A DNA stretch of 13,366 bases from Syntrophaceae bacterium UBA4059 (GTDB lineage Bacteria > Desulfobacterota > Syntrophia > Syntrophales > Smithellaceae), in assembly GCA_002382045.1 (NCBI GenBank), contig DFZJ01000024.1:6796-20161 (forward strand), given 5' to 3'. This document shows, in pieces, positions 7,901 to 13,366 of this stretch. The notes under the pieces are model-generated. The model worked only from the letters and a program-made list of their open reading frames with translations. It did no database searches and was not told where the DNA came from. The first letter of the stretch is position 1; each line of letters begins with the position of its first letter. The translations under genes were made by a program, and so were the position numbers.

Positions 7901-9437
7901 CGACTTCCCAGGCGACGTCGGCAAAGAATGTCACCAGCGCCACATCCTCTTCGGTATAGTCCGCGGGCTTGTTCCCGATGCCCAGAATGGAAACGATCTT
8001 ATCCGCCCGTAAAACAGGAACAACCAGTTCCCGGATGACGGGGGCATGGCCCTGGGGCAATCCCTTGCGGTGCGGCAGGGAGGCATAATCATTATGGATG
8101 ACCGGTTTTCCGGTATGAACGCAATCCACCCAGACGCCGGCCTCATCAATCGGATAATGCAGCCCGTAACCTTCGGCCTTGCAGAATTCCCGCACCGTCC
8201 GGGTTGACCAGGCCTGCAAGGAAAGCGTCTTCTGATCGCTTTCCACAAAATGATAGAAACCGATTGGACTGTCCGTCAACTTGCCGACCTCATCGAGCGC
8301 TCTTTGCAGGACGTCGCCCAGCGCGTGCGAGGCGGCAAATTCCAGCAGTTCAAGGCGTGCGTGCAGCAAATCCTCGTTGTGCGTACGTTCGGTAATATCG
8401 CGCAATAACCCCTCAACACCGGCGGGTTTTCCTCTGGAATCAAAATAAAAGTGGGAGCTGGCGGCGGTGATAATGATGCGGCCGTCTTTGCCTTTGAGCC
8501 TGAGTTTGTAGTCCGTTACTTCCCCCTGCTCCATCATGATCTTAATAAGTTCAACTCTGTCCTGAGGATCGCAATAGATGGTTTCCACAGGTTTCCCGAT
8601 CAGGTCTTCAGGCCTGAAACCCGCATATTTTTCAAGCGAAGGACTTAATTCGGTAATGATTCCATTCAGATCGGTTTGGTAAAACACATCCTGAATGTTT
8701 TCGAAAATCTTTCTGAATTTTCTCTCGCTTTTGCGGAGCGCCTCCTCGGCCTGCCTGCGGCCGGTGATGTCACTTTCCAGATCGTTGAACAACCGGCGAT
8801 TGACCGCCAGAAAAAGGGCCAGGGTCAAGGTGATCAGCAGCATCTGGTAGGCCATGATGACGCCTGTGTCATATTTGCCGGACAGAAGCAGGTCGCTTCC
8901 GGAAGGTGTTGTCAGATCAATAAAGATACGGGCAACACTGACCACTCCGTATGCTGCAATGACAATGGACATCGGCTTGATTATCTGTTCCATACCAACA
9001 TCCTTCAGATGCAAAATCCGCCAGACGCTTTGGGAACAAATCAAAAAGAGTACTACGGAAAGATTGAGTTTCCGCGCCAGAAGGCTGGGCTCGGCATAGG
9101 TGAAATAACCCTGGGCCAGAATGAAAGCCGCGAGCAGGATGTCATTGAGATACTGTCTGCCCTTGATGCCCGCATAGCGCTCCACACCGATGCAGACCAG
9201 GAGTAATGACACCGGCATCAGGGCGTTGCTGATGATGATCGAGGCAAAATCCGGCACGACACCGCGCAAAACAAGCAATAAAATAGCAAAGAAATGCGTA
9301 ATGAAACCGGCCAGCCAGAATCCGACCACCGGAAAGCGTCTGCGGTTCTGCGTCCACAAGAAAAATATGATGATCGTGCAAATGGCGGTGCTGATGACGT
9401 AGCTGAAAAGCACCGTTTTCATGTCCAGAATGGTCAT
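4929..9437 (-). CDS. membrane hybrid histidine kinase: 7TM-PAS-GAF-PAS-GAF-PAS-HisKA-HATPase-REC-REC
   Basis: A 1502-residue sensor kinase. Seven hydrophobic segments lie at about 8-28, 36-58, 67-85, 97-113, 124-140, 153-173 and 192-212. Then come PAS1 (about 236-352), GAF1 (about 358-518), PAS2 (about 525-645), GAF2 (about 650-840), PAS3 (about 845-965), HisKA with H993 in SIMSHEIRTPLNA, and an ATPase domain with N1110, DTGVGIP (1144-1150) and RFGGTGLGLAIS (1171-1182). Receiver 1 (about 1231-1352) has D1237-D1238, D1287, T1317, K1339. Receiver 2 (about 1376-1495) has E1382-D1383, D1426, T1459, K1481. Both look active. GAF2 carries C724xC726, C737xC739 and C785, a possible metal or redox site. 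There is no built-in Hpt; the next gene, overlapping by ATGA, supplies it. The start at 9437 has only a weak GGTGA upstream; residue 6 is an alternative Met. Ligand unknown. Confidence 0.95.
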   Translation of the reverse strand: MTILDMKTVLFSYVISTAICTIIIFFLWTQNRRRFPVVGFWLAGFITHFFAILLLVLRGVVPDFASIIISNALMPVSLLLVCIGVERYAGIKGRQYLNDILLAAFILAQGYFTYAEPSLLARKLNLSVVLFLICSQSVWRILHLKDVGMEQIIKPMSIVIAAYGVVSVARIFIDLTTPSGSDLLLSGKYDTGVIMAYQMLLITLTLALFLAVNRRLFNDLESDITGRRQAEEALRKSERKFRKIFENIQDVFYQTDLNGIITELSPSLEKYAGFRPEDLIGKPVETIYCDPQDRVELIKIMMEQGEVTDYKLRLKGKDGRIIITAASSHFYFDSRGKPAGVEGLLRDITERTHNEDLLHARLELLEFAASHALGDVLQRALDEVGKLTDSPIGFYHFVESDQKTLSLQAWSTRTVREFCKAEGYGLHYPIDEAGVWVDCVHTGKPVIHNDYASLPHRKGLPQGHAPVIRELVVPVLRADKIVSILGIGNKPADYTEEDVALVTFFADVAWEVAQRKRAEAALVTSEARYAEALTAVNDGIWDWHVPSGRVYFSPSCYTLLGYENGDFEASYETWRALVHPEDIGRVKRDLKRSVNNSESFNIELRMKMKSGRYCWVSTRGKVAEWDANGKVLRMVGALSDITDRKQAERYRGLSTEVLAILNESADYQDSIRRILSAIKEATGHDAVGMRLQNGEDYPYYDQTGFPPDFLLKENALVVRDHNGCACRWSDGSVMLECACGLVVSGKTDPAHPLFTPGGSFWTNDSYPLLDLPAHEDPRYHPRNQCMHYGYASIALVPIRARQRIIGLLQLNDRRSNQFSLDTLNILESLANHIGEALLRKQTEEALHNSEKRYRVLVETANEIIMVVQDGVVKFANQKAVESSGYSEQEFLAMPAFNLVHPDDRELVIARYLQKINGDATPTNYMYRSMNKNGQIRWTLNNSVLIDWEGRPATLGLITDITDQKQAQEDLVASKEKAEEASRAKSEFLSIMSHEIRTPLNAIIGMSDLLAETSLDDDQQNYVRTFRNAGESLLSIINNILDYSKIEAGKVEMEYAGFDLVDVMEKISAILALQAYKKRIELMVDIPHHVPTALVGDPQRLRQVLMNLIGNAVKFTEKGEVTVSLETVEEESLPGEAAIRFSIRDTGVGIPADKLPIIFERFSQADSSVTRRFGGTGLGLAISRKLVNLMGGNISVESEEGRGSCFFFTLKFRRQKETGLKSQEVAIDMKGLRVLVVDDNATNRLIVHRMLLPWGAVVTDAFDAKDAMKELSRQIRSQSAPYDLIILDRHMPGMDGFELAEFIRKAPRLNDSKMIMMTSDSFNIDTARVHRAGISGYLVKPVKKSDLKEMIKKTLGLQGGVVKTGIPAPSPAKLAALKILLVEDAENNRMLVRSYLEKTPFIVEEAENGQIALEKFRKGVYDIILMDMQMPVMDGYTATREIRKWEKETGAEPTPVLALTAHVFQEDIEKSLDAGCNAHLTKPIRKEALLSAIVEQTRQEKEK

Positions 9438-9494
9438 AGGCGTTCACCAATTTCAGAAATATTGACAGAAGATATTTTGGCCGGAAAAATCCGA

Positions 9495-10103
9495 TTATTC
9501 AGTTTCTTTCTTCAAAAAGCCAGGATAATGTTTTTTCGCGCATTCGGGACATATTCCGTGGCTGAATTCCGCTTCCGAATGGTCACCGATATATTTTTCC
9601 AGCCGTTCCCAGCTTTTTTGATCATTGCGTATTTTGTGGCAGAATGAGCAGATGGGAATAATGCCGCGCAAGGTATGGATCTGGGCAATCGCGTCCTGGA
9701 GATCTTTGATTCTTTCCGCCAGCGCGTTTTGCAGTTGAATGACTCTTTCACCCACACGAATTCTGGCATGAAATTCATCTTTATCAAAGGTTTTGGTCAC
9801 ATAATCATTGGCGCCGGCATCCAGCCCTTCGATGATGGCGCCTTTTTCATCGCGACCCGTGAAAAGGATGATATACGGGGGATTTGAATTTTGCACTTGA
9901 CGGAGCCTTTTGATGACCTCGATGCCGTCCATCCCGGGCATTAACCAATCCAGAATAATAATTTCCGGGGGATTTTCGCCTTTGAGGATGTCCAACGCCT
10001 CGTAACCGTTAGTGGCCGTCAACACATCGTAATGCCAATCCGTCAGGTATTTACGTAAGAGATTGATGGTATTGGCATCGTCATCCGCTATTAACAGCCT
10101 CAT
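9495..10103 (-). CDS. response regulator with coiled-coil and Cys4 (CxxC...CxxC) tail
   Basis: A 202-residue protein. The receiver domain (about 1-120) has D7-D8-D9, phosphoacceptor D52 (IIILDWLMPG), T82 and K104. The residue after K104 is Thr, where nearly all receivers have the cis-Pro of the KP motif. A helix with heptad-like spacing (about 117-147) follows, then a conserved-looking tail with C152xxC155 and C185xxC188 plus nearby histidines (IPICSFCHKIR and GICPECAKKHYP). I recognise this tail as recurrent on receivers in Deltaproteobacteria; it could bind zinc, but that is not shown here. There is no DNA-binding domain. It is the first gene of the phosphorelay operon, 57 bases ahead of the kinase on the same strand, with a GGAGGG ribosome site (10114-10109) and a good promoter upstream. 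Confidence 0.93.
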   Translation of the reverse strand: MRLLIADDDANTINLLRKYLTDWHYDVLTATNGYEALDILKGENPPEIIILDWLMPGMDGIEVIKRLRQVQNSNPPYIILFTGRDEKGAIIEGLDAGANDYVTKTFDKDEFHARIRVGERVIQLQNALAERIKDLQDAIAQIHTLRGIIPICSFCHKIRNDQKSWERLEKYIGDHSEAEFSHGICPECAKKHYPGFLKKETE

Positions 10104-10136
10104 TTATACCCTCCGCCGGTTTGGCAATTTGGTTGC

Positions 10137-10165
10137 AGTATATCCTGCTTTATGTTTGAATTCAA
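10137..10165 (-). promoter_or_regulatory. sigma-70-type promoter of the phosphorelay operon
   Basis: Read on the minus strand, TTGAAT (10165-10160) and TATACT (10142-10137, 5 of 6 to consensus) are exactly 17 bases apart. The first regulator gene starts 33 bases downstream after a GGAGGG ribosome site. The -35 lies inside the palindrome TTGAATTCAA (10156-10165). Confidence 0.6.
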
Positions 10166-10189
10166 TCGCGAAGAAAAACCGTGTGTTAT

Positions 10190-10218
10190 TTGACAATGAT
10201 TTCCGGCTATGTTACATA
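10190..10218 (+). promoter_or_regulatory. candidate promoter for the rubrerythrin-like gene
   Basis: A perfect TTGACA (10190-10195) is followed after 17 bases by TACATA (10213-10218), a weak -10. Transcription from here would give a leader of about 110 bases before the gene at 10338. It is divergent from the phosphorelay promoter 25 bases away. Confidence 0.45.
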
Positions 10219-10243
10219 TGTTTCTCGTCACCGGGAGGTTTTT

Positions 10244-10267
10244 ATGATGAAGCCTGATAAGCGTTAA
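10244..10267 (+). CDS. possible 7-codon leader ORF upstream of the rubrerythrin-like gene
   Basis: The ATG at 10244 has a good ribosome site (GGGAGG, 10233-10238, 5 bases away) and encodes MMKPDKR before TAA at 10265. It lies in the predicted leader of the next gene, 70 bases upstream of that gene's start. It may be a leader peptide, a decayed start of an older gene, or chance. Seven codons are too few to show coding character. Confidence 0.2.
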   Translation: MMKPDKR

Positions 10268-10337
10268 ATCGACACGCAACCAAGCTGGATGACCGGTTTA
10301 AAAAAAATAACGCAAAGCAAACAAGGAGAGTGAAGCC

Positions 10338-10793
10338 ATGAACCAGAATGAATACAAAAAGATCATTACCCATGCCATCAGTCAGGAAGCCGAGGCCTTT
10401 ACATATTACAGTGCCGTATCGGAAAAAGCCAAGGATATCAATCTCAAGAAGCTGTTCAAAGACCTTGCCGACGACGAAGCAAAACACCAGCGCACATTAG
10501 AAGGTTACCTGACGAAGGGATCGGAGAAAATTCATTTTTCCGAATCCAGGGATTATAAGGTTGTGGATGCCCTTCCCACCCCCGCGTTAACCCCCGAGCT
10601 TAAACCTGTCGATGGTCTGGTCATTGCCATCAAGAAGGAACTCGAAGCCATGCAGATGTATACCCAGCTCGCCAATGTCAGCACGGACGAAGCACAAAAG
10701 AACATTTTTCTTGAACTTGCCACGATGGAGCGCGGCCATAAGAGCAAACTTGAGGATATCTACACGAACATGGCATTTCCTGAAGTCTGGTAG
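10338..10793 (+). CDS. rubrerythrin-type ferritin-like diiron protein without rubredoxin domain
   Basis: A 151-residue four-helix-bundle protein. The two halves each carry the diiron ligand pattern: E17 with xxAxxxY and E47xxH50 in the first, E101 with the same spacing and E131xxH134 in the second, giving a full set of putative carboxylate and histidine iron ligands. Full-length rubrerythrins are about 190 residues and end in a CxxC rubredoxin domain; here the protein ends at W151 with no cysteines at all, so electrons must come from a separate donor. Members of this group reduce peroxide or otherwise handle iron and oxygen in anaerobes. The ribosome site AAGGAGAG (10323-10330) supports the ATG. 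The gene is a single-gene unit, divergent from the phosphorelay operon and convergent with cydAB. No clear terminator hairpin follows it. Confidence 0.9.
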   Translation: MNQNEYKKIITHAISQEAEAFTYYSAVSEKAKDINLKKLFKDLADDEAKHQRTLEGYLTKGSEKIHFSESRDYKVVDALPTPALTPELKPVDGLVIAIKKELEAMQMYTQLANVSTDEAQKNIFLELATMERGHKSKLEDIYTNMAFPEVW

Positions 10794-10819
10794 CAAGGTT
10801 ATCTGTTCCTGCGGGATTT

Positions 10820-10921
10820 TCAGAACATGATGTTCATACGGATTTTCATCACGGACTTTTTGACTTCCTCCGGTTTTGCATCGTCGATTTCATCCTCCAC
10901 GGCATGATAGGGTCTGGCCAC
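10820..10921 (-). CDS. possible small ORF downstream of cydB
   Basis: A frame beginning at GTG (10921) or TTG (10927) runs 33-35 codons to TGA at 10820 on the cydB strand. The peptide (VARPYHAVEDEIDDAKPEEV, then a basic end) is charged and has no membrane helix, so it is not a CydX-type oxidase subunit. No convincing ribosome site or ATG start is visible. The frame is open back into cydB, so it could be the remnant of a gene's 3' end or chance. Confidence 0.2.
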   Translation of the reverse strand: MARPYHAVEDEIDDAKPEEVKKSVMKIRMNIMF

Positions 10922-10961
10922 GGTCAATGACGAAACCGGACGCCAGTCAATCCGCTCTGTG

Positions 10962-11972
10962 TTAATAGTGGTTGTCGGTCCTGGCCTTCCCCTTAAACAA
11001 ACGGTAAACGAATACTGTATAGCCGATGACCACCGGCATGCCGATAAGCGCTATAACCGCCATCACCTGCAGCGTGTAAAGCCCGGTGGAGCTGTTGTAA
11101 ATCGTCAGGCTGAATTGCGGGTTATTGGACGCGGTGATCAGATTGGGAAACTGAAGAGCTCCCGCGGCCAGAAACAGTCCGATAAACGACAAAGACGATT
11201 CCGCAAACGGGGCTGTGTCATTTTTCCTGCCCAGTGAATAATACAAGGCTATCAGCCCCGCATAGGTCAGCCAGACAGCCACATAAAATAAAATATTGGA
11301 CGACAGGCGGGGAAAGGTCACGACCAGCACCAGAAAGTAAATTACCGCGGTGATGGCATTGATCCACAGCAATTTTTTCACGGCTTTGAAGGAACGTTCC
11401 TGCAGAGCCCCTTCCGTTTTCATCACCGCCCAGCAGGCTCCCTGCAGGCATACCGCAGCCAGACCGGTCAGGCCGAACAGCAGCGGCACAGGCCGGAGCA
11501 GCGTAAAAAAGCTTCCGGCATACTCCATCTGACCGGTCAGCGGCACACCGTAAATCACATTACCCAGAGCCACGCCAAACAACAGGGCCGCCAGAGCGCT
11601 TCCGCCAATCAAAGCCTTTTCCCACAGGCCGGCACGCGCGGGGTCATTGGCCCGAAATTCCATCGAGACCGCCCGGAAAATCAGCGCGAGCAACACCAGC
11701 ATCATCGCCAGATAAAAACCGGAAAACGCGGTGGCATACGCATGGGGAAAGGCGGCAAACAACGCGCCGCCTCCGGTAATCAGCCAGACTTCATTGCCGT
11801 CCCAGACCGGCCCGATGGACGCGATCAGCGTGTCCTTCTCTTCCTTTGTTCCGCCCAGAAACGGCAGCAGGATGGCGATGCCAAGATCAAATCCATCCAA
11901 AAGCGCGTAGACGGTGAACAAGATGAAAATCAGCACAAACCACAGGATTTGAAAATTCTGGATATTTTCCAT
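10962..11972 (-). CDS. cydB: cytochrome bd quinol oxidase subunit II
   Basis: A 336-residue integral membrane protein with about eight to nine hydrophobic segments. The N-terminus (ILWFVLIFILFTVYALLDGF) and the block IGPVWDGNEVWLITGGGALF are hallmark CydB sequences; this family pairs with CydA to form the heterodimeric quinol:oxygen oxidoreductase in the inner membrane. It starts 17 bases after the cydA stop codon, with GGAGAGG before the ATG, so the two are co-transcribed and probably co-translated. Length is slightly below the E. coli protein (379 residues), within the family range. No CydX-like hydrophobic small ORF is visible after it. Confidence 0.96.
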   Translation of the reverse strand: MENIQNFQILWFVLIFILFTVYALLDGFDLGIAILLPFLGGTKEEKDTLIASIGPVWDGNEVWLITGGGALFAAFPHAYATAFSGFYLAMMLVLLALIFRAVSMEFRANDPARAGLWEKALIGGSALAALLFGVALGNVIYGVPLTGQMEYAGSFFTLLRPVPLLFGLTGLAAVCLQGACWAVMKTEGALQERSFKAVKKLLWINAITAVIYFLVLVVTFPRLSSNILFYVAVWLTYAGLIALYYSLGRKNDTAPFAESSLSFIGLFLAAGALQFPNLITASNNPQFSLTIYNSSTGLYTLQVMAVIALIGMPVVIGYTVFVYRLFKGKARTDNHY

Positions 11973-11989
11973 CTCACCTCTCCTCTTTT

Positions 11990-13300
11990 TTACGATGTTG
12001 CCGGCCCCTGTTTAACGATTTTCACAAACAGCAAGACAAATATCACAAACAAAAGCAGGTATACGGCGGAAAACATCAGCAGGCTGAAAATCAATTCACC
12101 GGCGGACACGACAACCGACGCCCCTGCCGCGGTTTTCATCAAACCGTAAATAATCCATGGCTGGCGGCCAACCTCCGCTGTAATCCAGCCTGTTTCGTGC
12201 GCCAGGTGCGGCAGCGGAATCAGGAAGGGAAGTCCCATCAGATACCACTTGGCGGTATACAGCTTTCCCGTCCACAAAAGCCACGCGCCCAGAAGTCCCA
12301 GGGCAATGAAGATCATGCCCAGCGCGACCATGATATGATAGGACTGAAACACCAGATTCACCGGCGGCCAGTTTTCCTTTGGCGCCTCCTTCAGCCCCTT
12401 TATTTCCGAGTTAAAATCGAAGTTATATAAAAAGCTCAACCCCTTGGGAATATAAATACCGTAGGTTTTCTCATTCGCCTCATCAACAAATCCCACGACG
12501 TAGATATTCGCGCCGCGAGTCGTATGGAAGTGCCCTTCCATCGCCGCCGCTTTTACCGGCTGCGTATTGATGACCTGAATCGCGTGACCGTGCGCGGCGC
12601 CCAGTTGCAGAAGCGGCGTGATCGCGAAAAGAATGATGCCGAGTTTCAGCATCGTCCGGGCGGTCTCACCGTGCTGGCCTTTTCGCACATAATAACCGGC
12701 AATACCGCAAACCATGACGGCGCTTACAACCCAGGTGGCCAGGACGGTATGCAGAAAACGGGCAACGGTGGATGGATTAAAAACAGCGGCGGAAAAGCTG
12801 GTCAGCATAATCTTCCCGACGGCGTTGATCTCGTATCCGGCAGGGGTCTGCATCCAGGAATTGGCCACAACGATCCAGAAGGCGGAAAGGTGTCCGCCGA
12901 TAAACACCAGCAGCGCGGCCACCCAATAAACTATAGGCGATACTCTGTTTCTGCCGAAAATCAGCACACCGATAAAAACGGATTCCAGAAAAAAAGCAAT
13001 GACGCCCTCGGCGGCCAGAATCGGTCCGAAAATATCCCCCACCGCACGGGAATATTGAGACCAGTTGGTGCCGAAAGAAAATTCCATGACGATACCGGTA
13101 GCGGCGCCGACCACAAAGATCAGCCCCAGGAGTCTCGCCAGAAAATCCGTGATCCGGCGATAGGTGTCGTCTTTTTTGACCAGATAGAGCGTCTCGGAAA
13201 TCAGAATGATCAAAGCGGTGCCCAGCGTCATGGCCGGAAAAAGAAAATGGAATCCAATGGTAAAGGCGAATTGCATGCGGGCAAGAAGTAACGCGTCCAT
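11990..13300 (-). CDS. cydA: cytochrome bd quinol oxidase subunit I, short Q-loop form
   Basis: A 436-residue heme-bearing subunit of cytochrome bd, which oxidises quinol and reduces oxygen to water with high affinity. Expected ligands can be placed by alignment to E. coli from memory: H18 (E. coli H19), E98 and E106 (E99, E107), H184 (H186) and M324 (M393) for the low-spin heme, K250 and E255 (K252, E257) in the quinol-binding loop, and W372, E376, R379 in GWITAEVGRQPW. The protein is about 85 residues shorter than E. coli CydA, mostly between E255 and M324, which makes it the short Q-loop class. It starts with MDALLLARMQFAFTIGFHFLF, and GGGAGG (13311-13306) lies 5 bases upstream. In an anaerobe this oxidase usually removes oxygen. 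Confidence 0.97.
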   Translation of the reverse strand: MDALLLARMQFAFTIGFHFLFPAMTLGTALIILISETLYLVKKDDTYRRITDFLARLLGLIFVVGAATGIVMEFSFGTNWSQYSRAVGDIFGPILAAEGVIAFFLESVFIGVLIFGRNRVSPIVYWVAALLVFIGGHLSAFWIVVANSWMQTPAGYEINAVGKIMLTSFSAAVFNPSTVARFLHTVLATWVVSAVMVCGIAGYYVRKGQHGETARTMLKLGIILFAITPLLQLGAAHGHAIQVINTQPVKAAAMEGHFHTTRGANIYVVGFVDEANEKTYGIYIPKGLSFLYNFDFNSEIKGLKEAPKENWPPVNLVFQSYHIMVALGMIFIALGLLGAWLLWTGKLYTAKWYLMGLPFLIPLPHLAHETGWITAEVGRQPWIIYGLMKTAAGASVVVSAGELIFSLLMFSAVYLLLFVIFVLLFVKIVKQGPATS

Positions 13301-13327
13301 AGCTGCCTCCCTGATTTAAGTGCAGAC

Positions 13328-13356
13328 AGAATATAGAATTGCCGTCCATTTTTCAA
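13328..13356 (-). promoter_or_regulatory. candidate cydAB promoter
   Basis: On the minus strand, TTGAAA (13356-13351) is followed after 17 bases by TATTCT (13333-13328). A better-looking TATATT (13335-13330) is also present but at 15-base spacing. cydA starts 28-30 bases downstream. Operators further upstream would lie outside the window. Confidence 0.4.
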
Positions 13357-13366
13357 TCATTAAATT

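Noticed and set aside
8676..9206. 176-codon open frame on the plus strand opposite the kinase sensor region
   Set aside because: Antisense to a continuous 1502-residue kinase with intact domains; no ribosome site or recognisable motif.
10338..10793. Truncated rubrerythrin that lost its rubredoxin domain by a frameshift
   Set aside because: No CxxC-containing frame follows within the next 165 bases in any plus-strand frame, and single-domain ferritin-like members of this family are common. A natural short form is simpler.
10831..10845. Hairpin after the rubrerythrin-like gene (GAACATGATGTTC, starting near 10823)
   Set aside because: Arms of six bases around a single central base cannot form a stable RNA loop, and no T-run follows. 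It is a DNA palindrome at most.
10820..10921. CydX-type small subunit downstream of cydB
   Set aside because: The peptide is charged and lacks the single membrane helix that defines CydX.
12524..13291. 255-codon open frame on the plus strand opposite cydA
   Set aside because: It is fully antisense to a gene with all cytochrome bd ligand motifs. The product is rich in Gly, Arg, Asn and Gln with no recognisable domain, as expected of a mirror frame.
1..13366. CRISPR array, tRNA, rRNA, insertion sequence or phage genes
   Set aside because: I found no spaced direct repeats, no tRNA-like cloverleaf, no transposase or integrase motifs, and no terminal inverted repeats flanking a gene.

Overview
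The window looks like chromosomal DNA from a Gram-negative, largely anaerobic bacterium, most likely Desulfobacterota (the old Deltaproteobacteria, Syntrophales-like). This is an inference. It rests on a lipoprotein with an outer-membrane-type signal, a rubrerythrin-type protein beside a short-form cytochrome bd oxidase, a very large PAS/GAF hybrid kinase, and a response regulator whose CxxC...CxxC tail I associate with that group. Without a database search the lineage stays tentative. I see no mobile element, CRISPR array, tRNA or rRNA.

Layout. Positions 1-1421 (+) hold mnmE, a complete tRNA-modification GTPase gene, preceded by a 7-bp tandem repeat at the window edge. Positions 1477-3795 (+) encode two envelope proteins: a secreted FlgT-N-like protein and a CsgG-like lipoprotein with C-terminal TPR-type helices. 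Positions 3796-3992 hold a strong hairpin that fits a terminator for the leftward genes, and a degenerate palindromic repeat. Positions 10103-3993 (-) form a tight four-gene phosphorelay operon: a response regulator with a Cys4 tail, a 1502-residue hybrid histidine kinase (seven predicted membrane helices, PAS-GAF-PAS-GAF-PAS, HisKA, ATPase, two receiver domains), a stand-alone Hpt protein, and a final response regulator. Three genes are in translational-coupling distance: ATGA between kinase and Hpt, and an 11-nt overlap between Hpt and the last regulator. Positions 10104-10337 are a divergent promoter region. Positions 10338-10793 (+) encode a rubredoxin-less rubrerythrin/ferritin-like protein. 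Positions 13300-10962 (-) are cydA-cydB, cytochrome bd quinol oxidase, with its own promoter-like sequence at the right edge.

How it fits together. The kinase should autophosphorylate H993, pass phosphate to D1287 and/or D1426, then to H52 of the Hpt protein, then to D72 of the terminal regulator. Neither separate regulator has a DNA-binding or enzymatic output domain, so output is probably protein-protein. The most striking point is that the terminal regulator begins with MLSKDEIDALI, almost the CheY-binding peptide at the N-terminus of the flagellar switch protein FliM, and ends in a Lys/Glu-rich tail. The rubrerythrin-like protein and cytochrome bd probably act in oxygen and peroxide defence; the kinase's Cys-rich GAF domain could be a redox or metal sensor, but that is only a hypothesis.
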